Of a DNA stretch of 6,609 bases, positions 1 through 4,879 are shown piece by piece. Each line of letters opens with the position of its first letter. Positions within the stretch are counted from its first letter, which is position 1. The stretch covers positions 1 through 6,609 of the forward strand of contig JAISZV010000141.1 of assembly GCA_031284475.1 (NCBI GenBank). Direction: 5' to 3'. Below the pieces are notes generated by a model. That model ran no database searches. It had not been told where the DNA came from and was given only the letters and a program-made list of their open reading frames with translations. The translations under genes and the position numbers were made by a program. Origin of the DNA: Proteiniphilum sp. GTDB lineage: Bacteria; Bacteroidota; Bacteroidia; Bacteroidales; Dysgonomonadaceae.

Positions 1-274
1 ACACGTAATACATCTCTTTATCGTCCTGCACAAGCCAGCCGTTGTCCTGAAACTTTCCGAAATTTTCGGCGGCTTTTTCATACACATCCGCATCATGTTC
101 ATCTTTTCCCAACGGAAAATCGATCTCCGGCTTGATAATATGATACAACGACCTCACATTTCCTTCAGCCTCTTTACGGGCCTCTTCTGAGTTCAGCACA
201 TCATACGGGCGCGACGCCACCTCTTTTACCAGCGCTTTCGGCGGACGGACGCCTCTAAAAGGTTTTACTTTCAT
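1..274 (-). CDS. DUF1015 family protein, N-terminal part (gene runs off the left edge)
   Basis: The minus strand reads 91 codons from an ATG at 274-272 and is still open at base 1. It starts MKVKPFRGVRPPKALVKEVA and continues with SRPYDVLNSEEARKEA and SLYHIIKPEIDFP. This is the characteristic N-terminus of DUF1015 proteins, which are about 400 residues long, so roughly a fifth is visible. Their biochemical role is not established. From memory, in Bacteroidales the gene often lies beside serC/serA of serine biosynthesis; those would be outside this window, so this is only an expectation. The chosen ATG matches the usual family start and lies about 30 nt downstream of a TATATTTG promoter element at 304-311. 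The gene diverges from the DMP19-like gene at 477. No frame damage is seen in the visible part. Confidence 0.9.
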   Translation of the reverse strand, partial: MKVKPFRGVRPPKALVKEVASRPYDVLNSEEARKEAEGNVRSLYHIIKPEIDFPLGKDEHDADVYEKAAENFGKFQDNGWLVQDDKEMYYV

Positions 275-303
275 CTCACATTTATGCTTGAAAGATTATT
301 TTG

Positions 304-311
304 CAAATATA
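304..311 (-). promoter_or_regulatory. Bacteroidota -7 promoter element for the DUF1015 gene
   Basis: The minus strand reads TATATTTGCA, an exact TAnnTTTG -7 element with the common trailing CA. It lies about 30 nt before the ATG at 274. A -33 TTTG is not obvious at the usual 19-21 nt spacing; the nearest is a TTG at 338-336, which is too far. The call rests on the -7 element and its position. Confidence 0.6.
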
Positions 312-384
312 GCTATTTTCTCCCGAATAAAGGAACAACGCGAGGCCATTTTAAGAAAAAACAGTTACATTTGTCCCAGGGGAA

Positions 385-428
385 TGGCGCCTGTAAAGCA
401 AGTACATTTGAGAACTTGCATAGCGCCA
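385..428 (+). promoter_or_regulatory. Nested dyad over the putative DMP19-like promoter
   Basis: The inner arms GCAAGT (398-403) and ACTTGC (414-419) are exact inverted repeats. They are enclosed by outer arms TGGCGC (385-390) and GCGCCA (423-428), also exact. Between the inner arms sits TACATTTG (403-410), an exact Bacteroidota -7 element for the plus strand, about 67 nt before the ATG at 477. The two dyad centres differ by 2 nt, so as RNA it would be an imperfect hairpin and as DNA two overlapping operator-like palindromes. A repressor site covering the promoter is the simplest reading, but it is inferred. A second TACATTTG copy lies at 366-373. Confidence 0.45.
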
Positions 429-444
429 GGTTTCTCACGCAACA

Positions 445-478
445 ATTAAGCAGGGTTATATATTAAACAGGGTTATAT
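445..478 (+). repeat. 17-bp tandem duplication ending in the DMP19-like start codon
   Basis: The unit attaagcagggttatat (445-461) is followed directly by attaaacagggttatat (462-478), differing at one base. The second copy supplies the first two bases of the ATG at 477-479. It therefore sets the translation-initiation region of the downstream gene and looks like a recent slippage or duplication event. Confidence 0.85.
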
Positions 479-980
479 GATGATACGAATCCACGAAAAC
501 AAACTCATAGAAGCTGCCGAAAAAGGGATGGACGAATTTCTGACAATATTCACCGACGCCTATCTTGAAGCGCTGGGCGGAGAAATCACTGCGGAAAATA
601 TAGACCGGCTGAACGGGTATCAGCACACGTTGCTGGCGCTTCGGTTTTTCTCGGAGGAGGTGAACGAAGGCGGTTTTGTACAACTCATTCAGAATGGCTA
701 CGGGGGGTATATCTTCGATAATCCGGTCGCCAAGGCATTAAAGCAAATGGGAGCGAAAGGATTGTCAAAAATCCTCTACAAAGCCAAAGAGATATACGAC
801 GCCCACCGTACGGAACTGGAACGGGAAACAACGGAAGAGGAGTTCACTGCTATGTATGTCGATTTTGAGCAGTTCGATGAACTGGAAGAGCAGTTTTTCT
901 ACATTGAAGAAGAAGAGACTGCCATTATCGCGCAATATGTGGATGAGAATCCGGAAGATTTTGCGGAGATCGTGAAATAA
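477..980 (+). CDS. DMP19-like (DUF4375) acidic protein
   Basis: This is a complete 167-residue protein, the usual size for DMP19/DUF4375 proteins. The family signature is clear: LNGYQHTLLALRFF (45-58), then EVNEGGFVQLIQNGYGGYIF (61-80), then FDNPVAKAL. The C-terminal third is very acidic, with 21 Asp/Glu between residues 113 and 164 and a single Arg. In Neisseria, DMP19 mimics DNA and blocks the repressor NHTF and the histone-like HU; whether Bacteroidota members do this is not known. No signal peptide or membrane segment is seen, so it is presumably cytoplasmic. Two ATGs stand at 477 and 480; either could start it, with no Shine-Dalgarno site. The gene is monocistronic by context, diverging from DUF1015. 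It ends 12 nt from the stop of an opposing S24-repressor-like remnant, an intriguing but unproven neighbour for a DNA mimic. Confidence 0.88.
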   Translation: MMIRIHENKLIEAAEKGMDEFLTIFTDAYLEALGGEITAENIDRLNGYQHTLLALRFFSEEVNEGGFVQLIQNGYGGYIFDNPVAKALKQMGAKGLSKILYKAKEIYDAHRTELERETTEEEFTAMYVDFEQFDELEEQFFYIEEEETAIIAQYVDENPEDFAEIVK

Positions 981-992
981 AATCGGTCATTT

Positions 993-1121
993 TCATTCCA
1001 TCCTCACTACGCCCAACACGGTACCCAGGCTCCTGATATCACCTTTTGGCATTGAAAACGGCGGGTAATCCTCTTTGTTCCCGCTCACGCAAATAATATT
1101 ATTTTCACCGGTTCCGCTTTT
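993..1121 (-). pseudogene. C-terminal remnant of an S24/LexA-type repressor
   Basis: Read on the minus strand, this frame ends in a stop at 995-993. It encodes ENNIICVSGNKEDYPP followed by MPKGDIRSLGTVLGVVRME. That pattern (short hydrophobic strand, V/S-x-N, YPP, IP-x-x-DIR, G-x-V-x-GVVR) is typical of the last strands of S24 peptidase-fold phage and SOS repressors. Upstream there is no catalytic Ser/Lys part and no helix-turn-helix. The frame is only open to about 1163, where it meets a stop inside the tRNA terminator, so it is a decayed tail and not a gene. It lies just downstream of the tRNA-Pro 3' end, a usual place for integrated phages and conjugative elements. The match is by eye over ~38 residues, so the family call is moderate. 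It could also be a chance frame. Confidence 0.45.
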
Positions 1122-1154
1122 TTGTGTGTCTGTGCGTGAATTGTGTGTGATATG

Positions 1155-1186
1155 AAAAAACGCCTACCGGAATAAACTGATAAGCG
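1155..1186 (-). terminator. Intrinsic terminator of tRNA-Pro
   Basis: On the minus strand, CGCTTATC (1186-1179) can pair with GGTAGGCG (1168-1161) around a 10-nt loop, giving eight pairs of which two are G-U. It is followed by six T (1160-1155). It begins 15 nt after the tRNA 3' end. The G-U pairs fold only in the minus-strand RNA, which supports this orientation. Confidence 0.75.
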
Positions 1187-1200
1187 CCTTAAAATCACCG

Positions 1201-1275
1201 TCGGGGTGGCGGGATTCGAACTCGCGACCCCCTGCTCCCAAAGCAGGTACACTAACCGGACTGTGCTACACCCCG
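1201..1275 (-). tRNA. tRNA-Pro(UGG)
   Basis: The minus strand folds as a 75-nt tRNA: acceptor CGGGGTG with CACCCCG and discriminator A, D stem GCAC/GTGT, anticodon stem CCTGC/GCAGG with loop TTTGGGA giving anticodon UGG, a 5-nt variable loop, and T loop TTCGAAT. The 3' CCA is not encoded, as is common in this phylum, so it would be added by the CCA enzyme. The oddity is the T stem: GCGAG faces CCCGC, leaving an A52-C62 mismatch (bases 1222 and 1212). A single transition would restore pairing. UGG is the broad-reading proline anticodon, so a non-functional copy would matter unless other Pro tRNAs exist. A terminator follows at 1186-1155 and a promoter element lies upstream at 1407-1400. Confidence 0.97.
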
Positions 1276-1399
1276 AAATAATAAAAAATCTCCGGAAACG
1301 CTTCAATCGACTAAACCTTGTTTCCTGCACTAAAAATGTAAGTCAAACGAGTTGGCTTTCTATTAGTCAAACTGAATAAAACTCTTCCGAAAACGGATG

Positions 1400-1407
1400 C
1401 AAAAGTA
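1400..1407 (-). promoter_or_regulatory. -7 promoter element, minus strand, probably for tRNA-Pro
   Basis: The minus strand reads TACTTTTGCA, an exact TAnnTTTG with trailing CA. It is the only clear element between the tRNA and the divergent aspS promoter, but it would give a ~115-nt leader before the tRNA, to be trimmed by RNase P. No good -33 is seen. The leader contains two direct copies of AGTCAAAC (plus-strand 1341-1348 and 1365-1372). Confidence 0.5.
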
Positions 1408-1479
1408 CAACTATTTTCGGATAATCTGAAGAACTACCCGGTTTTTTTCCTTAACCGTGTGATTCACGCAAGAATTGTG

Positions 1480-1487
1480 TAAATTTG
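1480..1487 (+). promoter_or_regulatory. -7 promoter element for aspS
   Basis: TAAATTTGCA is an exact TAnnTTTG with trailing CA on the plus strand. It would start transcription near 1494 and give aspS a leader of about 265 nt, which carries the three dyad repeats. The -33 region at the expected distance is not a good TTTG. No other clear -7 element was found nearer to aspS. Confidence 0.5.
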
Positions 1488-1559
1488 CAGTTCAATTTTA
1501 GAGAACTATTTCGAGAAACGAATACAGAGGATAACTGACGACAAACCGAAACCAAAGAG

Positions 1560-1662
1560 CAAACTTGTTTGGATTTTGGTGAGGTGCGAAGGAAGAAGGC
1601 AAAGTCAAAACTTGTTTTGAATGTTTTCGATAAGCTAAATGAGCAAAATCAAACTTGTTTGA
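1560..1662 (+). repeat. Three regularly spaced CAAAC-TT-GTTTG dyads in the aspS leader
   Basis: Three palindromic units share the centre CTTG: CAAACTTGTTTG at 1560-1571, TCAAAACTTGTTTTGA at 1605-1620 and TCAAACTTGTTTGA at 1649-1662. Arms are 5, 7 and 6 bp around a central TT; the centres are 47 and 43 bp apart. The second and third also share flanks (gcaaagt / gcaaaat before, aa after). They lie between the predicted aspS promoter and the aspS ATG. They could be operator sites for a dimeric regulator or weak A-T hairpins in the leader RNA. A 67-codon frame crosses this stretch (1569-1772) and overlaps aspS, but nothing in it looks like a protein. Confidence 0.8.
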
Positions 1663-1758
1663 ACTATGTCATAGCCCGAAAACAACTAATTTTATTTGAA
1701 TATGTTAAGTGTGGAAATAGTCTCACTGTAGTGAAACATAAACAAGAGATAATATCGT

Positions 1759-3510
1759 ATGTACAGAAGTAACACATGTGGCGAACTCCGGTTGGCCGAC
1801 GTAGAGAGAGAGGTGGTTTTAGCCGGTTGGGTATCAAAAATCCGCAAGATGGGGGGGATGACTTTCATTGATCTGCGCGACCGGTATGGCATCACCCAGT
1901 TGTCGTTCAACCAGGAGTCGGATCACGATCTCTGCGATCAGGCCAACAAACTGGGGCGTGAGTGGGTGATTCAGGTCACCGGAGCTGTGAAGGAACGCAG
2001 TAGCAAGAATCCTCATATTCCTACAGGAGACGTCGAGATCATCGTCTCGAAACTAATCGTGCTGAATGCTTCTAAAACGCCTCCTTTCACCGTCGAAACC
2101 GATACCGACGGGGGCGATGAACTGCGGATGAAATACCGCTATCTGGATTTGCGCCGCAATATAGTAAGACATAATCTGGAATTGCGCCATAAGATGGCTT
2201 TTGAGACACGCCGCTACCTTGACGAGAGGGGATTCCTGGAAGTGGAAACTCCGGTACTGATTGGTTCCACACCCGAAGGTGCGCGCGATTTCATTGTTCC
2301 TTCCCGCATGAATCAAGGCGAGTTCTATGCACTGCCGCAATCGCCCCAGTTATTCAAACAGTTGCTGATGGTTTCGGGATTCGATCGCTATTTCCAAATC
2401 GTGAAATGCTTTCGCGATGAAGACCTGAGAGCCGACCGGCAGCCGGAATTCACGCAGATCGACTGCGAAATGTCGTTCGTCAACCAGGAAGATGTGTTGC
2501 AGTTGTTTGAAGGATTAACCAAACATCTGTTCCGGTCGGTCAAAAATATTGAAATCCCCGATTTCCCCCGTATAAGCTACGCGAACGCCATGCAACTGTA
2601 CGGATCGGACAAACCGGACACCCGTTTTGGGATGACTTTTACGGAGATAAAAGATCTTACCGCCGGACGCGAATTTGGCGTATTTGATTCCGCTGAATAT
2701 GTGGGAGCCATCTGCGCAAAAGGATGCTCCTCCTATACCCGCAAACAGGTGGACGAACTGACCGATTTCATAAAACGGCCCCAGATCGGTGCAAAAGGGT
2801 TGATTTACCTGCGATATAATGAGGACGGCTCACTGAAATCGTCTGTCGATAAGTTCTATACTGAAGACGATCTCAAGAAATGGGCCGAACAATGCGGTGC
2901 GGAACCGGGCGATCTGATCCTGGTATTGGCGGGCGAAACCGAAAAAACACAGAAGCAGTTGTGCGAACTGCGCTTAGAAATGGGAACGCGCCTGGGATTG
3001 AGAAACAAAAGCGACTATAAATGCCTGTGGGTAACAGATTTTCCTTTGCTGGAGAAGGACGAAGAACTGAATCGTTTTTTCGCCAAACACCACCCTTTCA
3101 CCTCTCCCAAACCGGAAGATATTCCGCTACTCGATACCGACCCCGGAGCCGTTCGCGCCAATGCCTACGACATGGTGATCAACGGTGTGGAAATAGGCGG
3201 CGGTTCTATCCGTATTCATGATAGCGGACTACAGAAGAAGATGTTCTCCGTACTCGGCTTCACCGAAGAACGGGCGCAGGAGCAGTTCGGTTTTCTGATG
3301 AATGCCTTCCAGTATGGCGCGCCTCCGCACGGCGGAATTGCATTCGGATTAGACAGGTTTGTTTCTGTCTTTGCAGGGCTGGATAGCATCCGCGATTGCA
3401 TCGCCTTCCCGAAAAACAACGCCGGACGCGATATGATGATCGATGCGCCGTCGCGTGTGGAACAAGCGCAATTGGACGAATTAGGAATAATGCTGAGACC
3501 TGCCGATTGA
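1759..3510 (+). CDS. aspS: Aspartyl-tRNA synthetase (AspRS), bacterial class IIb
   Basis: The enzyme charges tRNA-Asp with aspartate using ATP, in the cytoplasm. It has 583 residues, against about 590 in E. coli, and is intact. The N-terminal OB-fold anticodon-binding domain (about 1-110) carries [20 protein letters not shown]. The catalytic domain has [10 protein letters not shown] (169-178), QSPQLFKQ (194-201), motif 2 [18 protein letters not shown] (218-235) and motif 3 GLDR (530-533). The bacterial GAD insertion lies between about 290 and 420. HHPFT and [11 protein letters not shown] (478-488) are conserved. Residue 31 in the OB fold is Met where E. coli has Leu and many non-discriminating enzymes have His, so I lean to an Asp-only enzyme; this is an inference. 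The ATG at 1759 is chosen because an in-frame TAA lies at 1750 and the family starts this way (MYR..TCGELR). There is a long repeat-bearing leader; a terminator candidate follows at 3649. Confidence 0.98.
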   Translation: MYRSNTCGELRLADVEREVVLAGWVSKIRKMGGMTFIDLRDRYGITQLSFNQESDHDLCDQANKLGREWVIQVTGAVKERSSKNPHIPTGDVEIIVSKLIVLNASKTPPFTVETDTDGGDELRMKYRYLDLRRNIVRHNLELRHKMAFETRRYLDERGFLEVETPVLIGSTPEGARDFIVPSRMNQGEFYALPQSPQLFKQLLMVSGFDRYFQIVKCFRDEDLRADRQPEFTQIDCEMSFVNQEDVLQLFEGLTKHLFRSVKNIEIPDFPRISYANAMQLYGSDKPDTRFGMTFTEIKDLTAGREFGVFDSAEYVGAICAKGCSSYTRKQVDELTDFIKRPQIGAKGLIYLRYNEDGSLKSSVDKFYTEDDLKKWAEQCGAEPGDLILVLAGETEKTQKQLCELRLEMGTRLGLRNKSDYKCLWVTDFPLLEKDEELNRFFAKHHPFTSPKPEDIPLLDTDPGAVRANAYDMVINGVEIGGGSIRIHDSGLQKKMFSVLGFTEERAQEQFGFLMNAFQYGAPPHGGIAFGLDRFVSVFAGLDSIRDCIAFPKNNAGRDMMIDAPSRVEQAQLDELGIMLRPAD

Positions 3511-3517
3511 TTGTGCA

Positions 3518-3616
3518 GAACCGGGCATGATTATTCCCGGATAATATTCCTGTCCGGAACCTTGAAATTATAAAGTATCAACCGAACCGAGCTTGATTAC
3601 TCCCGGATAATGCTCC
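3518..3616 (+). repeat. 33-bp direct repeat downstream of aspS
   Basis: Segments 3518-3550 and 3584-3616 align without gaps with 28 of 33 bases identical, 66 bp apart; both contain tcccggataat. The sequence between them is unlike. The first copy also holds a 5-bp GC hairpin (CCGGG 3521-3525 with CCCGG 3536-3540) followed by ATAATATT, which could contribute to aspS transcript ending; the second copy has lost this pairing. Confidence 0.75.
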
Positions 3617-3624
3617 ATACGACG

Positions 3625-3653
3625 GCATATTCCGGCTATTTTGCGCCCAAATA
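3625..3653 (-). pseudogene. Duplicated remnant of the EamA gene 3' end
   Basis: This stretch matches 3745-3773, which includes the stop codon of the EamA gene, at 24 of 29 bases with an offset of 120 bp. Weaker similarity continues into the coding part with small gaps. Read on the minus strand it ends YLGAK-stop, against YLGTK-stop in the real gene. It looks like the scar of a duplicated or deleted paralogous end; at this length chance is not excluded. Confidence 0.45.
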
Positions 3654-3670
3654 AGGTGATCTTATTTTTT
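3649..3670 (+). terminator. Probable intrinsic terminator of aspS
   Basis: AAATAAG (3649-3655) pairs perfectly with CTTATTT (3661-3667) around a 5-nt loop, and the T run continues to 3670. It lies 138 nt after the aspS stop, and the T tail is on the plus strand only. The stem is A-T rich and therefore weak. Confidence 0.45.
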
Positions 3671-3755
3671 GCGTTCACGCACGGCCACTGCATATTCTCC
3701 CCGAATACAGTTTCATCGGTAAAACATGGGCAGAATCCAAAGTTGCTTATCCCGT

Positions 3756-4658
3756 CTATTTTGTCCCCAAATACAGGAAAATCATTGCCAAAACAATCAA
3801 GGAGAGATCAATAATTTTTCCTTTCAGGTTTTTCTCGCGGAAGAAAAGAACGCCGCCGGCAAAAGAGACCAAAACGCTGCTCCGGCGAACCATTGAAACG
3901 ATGGAAATCATTGCGCCGGGCAAGGAAAGCGCATAGAAGTAAACAAAATCGGCCACAGTTAAAAATAACGATACCAGCAGGATGCTCCATTTCCAGGAAA
4001 AGGGGGTGTTTACTTTTCTTTTGGGATACCACAGCAACAGCACTATTATCCCCATAAACAAGCACTGATACAGGTTATACCAAAACTGAACGGCGGTGAA
4101 ACTGAAACGCTGCATCAGGTATTTGTCGTACAAACCGCTCAGAGCGCCCAAAACAGCCGCGAGTACGATGAAGAATATCCATTTGTTGTGTGTGAAACGG
4201 ATTCCTTCTTTTTTGCCGGAAACGGATAGTAAGGAGAAGGAAACAATCGTGAGCAAAACGCCGATAGTTTGGTATAGATTCAATCGTTCACCGAAAATCA
4301 ACAATGCGCCAACCAGTGTCATCACGGGGCGTGCGGCATTGATGGGGCTTGTGATCGTCAGCGGAAGATGCTTCACGGCAAAATAACCGAAAAGCCACGA
4401 CGAGAGCACAATAATCGATTTCACGAATATGTAGATATGCGTCTCAAAATCGACATCCGGAATATAATAGATTCCCGGTTCGGAAAGTGTTCCGGGAAAA
4501 TAACGGGAAAAAATAAAAAGGGGAGATAACAGTAATGTACAAAACAGCGTATTCAGAAACAGCACCGGTACAACCGCATTTCCGTTTACCGATTCCTTCT
4601 TACTAATATCATAGCACCCTAAAAAGAATGCTGAAACAAACGTTAAAACAATCCACAC
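3756..4658 (-). CDS. EamA/DMT-superfamily permease, 10 membrane helices
   Basis: This is an inner-membrane transporter of the drug/metabolite family, 300 residues long; the substrate cannot be read from sequence. Ten hydrophobic helices fall near 2-19, 29-50, 75-95, 100-122, 128-147, 159-178, 188-210, 222-244, 249-272 and 281-298. They form the two EamA repeats, whose fourth helices end in matching signatures, SPINAARPVMTLVGALLIFG (104-123) and IVSMVRRSSVLVSFAGGVLF (253-272). The start is a GTG at 4658-4656 (first residues MWIVL). No ATG exists upstream before an in-frame stop at 4682, and the next Met is residue 113; family members usually begin with MW. It converges with aspS. Upstream on its own strand lies the G-poor spacer and then the terminator of the oxidoreductase, so it is probably transcribed alone. 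A TATATTTA at 4678-4671 is a poor -7 candidate. Confidence 0.9.
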   Translation of the reverse strand: MWIVLTFVSAFFLGCYDISKKESVNGNAVVPVLFLNTLFCTLLLSPLFIFSRYFPGTLSEPGIYYIPDVDFETHIYIFVKSIIVLSSWLFGYFAVKHLPLTITSPINAARPVMTLVGALLIFGERLNLYQTIGVLLTIVSFSLLSVSGKKEGIRFTHNKWIFFIVLAAVLGALSGLYDKYLMQRFSFTAVQFWYNLYQCLFMGIIVLLLWYPKRKVNTPFSWKWSILLVSLFLTVADFVYFYALSLPGAMISIVSMVRRSSVLVSFAGGVLFFREKNLKGKIIDLSLIVLAMIFLYLGTK

Positions 4659-4680
4659 TTTCGAAAAAATTAAATATACC

Positions 4681-4810
4681 TAATATCCCCCACCTACTAC
4701 TTCAAACTACCAACAACTAACCTATCGTCCACATCCCAATCCCAACTCACAATCTCACAGTCCATATTTCACACATCTCGCATCCCAATATCCAAATCCC
4801 AATTCCCTCA
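4681..4810. other. G-poor, C-rich spacer with ATCCCAAT words
   Basis: The plus strand has only three G in 130 nt (4727, 4760, 4780). The word ATCCCAAT occurs exactly at 4733-4740, 4782-4789 and 4796-4803, with a variant at 4739-4746. The minus strand therefore carries six GGG-or-longer tracts, three of them within 4784-4807. No gene is seen. It lies directly upstream of the EamA start and would be read as G-rich RNA in any long EamA leader. Confidence 0.8.
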
Positions 4811-4825
4811 GGAAAAATTTATAGC

Positions 4826-4849
4826 AAAAGCTGCCCGTAAGCAGCTTTT
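4826..4849 (-). terminator. Intrinsic terminator of the oxidoreductase gene
   Basis: AAAAGCTGC (4826-4834) and GCAGCTTTT (4841-4849) form a perfect 9-bp stem with a 6-nt loop. It starts 31 nt after the oxidoreductase stop on the minus strand. Its 3' arm ends in TTTT and an A/T-rich tail with five T follows. The fold is symmetric, but only the minus strand has a gene upstream of it. Confidence 0.75.
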
Positions 4850-4879
4850 ACTGTAACTGATCACTGTATATATGTCAAC

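Noticed and set aside
1060..1083. GCGGG...CCCGC inverted repeat as a terminator of the DMP19-like gene
   Set aside because: The spacer is 14 nt, no T run follows, and it lies inside the repressor-like remnant.
1294..1325. GGAAAC/GTTTCC inverted repeat before the tRNA as an attenuator
   Set aside because: It is only a 6-bp stem with a 20-nt loop, and the T run begins several bases after the stem; too weak.
1085..1330. 81-codon minus-strand frame
   Set aside because: It runs straight through the tRNA-Pro gene; the GCSTVRLVY and SNPATPTV segments are the translated tRNA, a common false gene.
1569..1772. 67-codon plus-strand frame in the aspS leader
   Set aside because: It overlaps the aspS start, is crossed by the dyad repeats and resembles no protein I recognise. 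It is better explained as open non-coding leader.
3808..4386. Frames on both strands inside the EamA gene (85 and 96 codons)
   Set aside because: They overlap the clearly membrane-spanning EamA frame and have no recognisable content.
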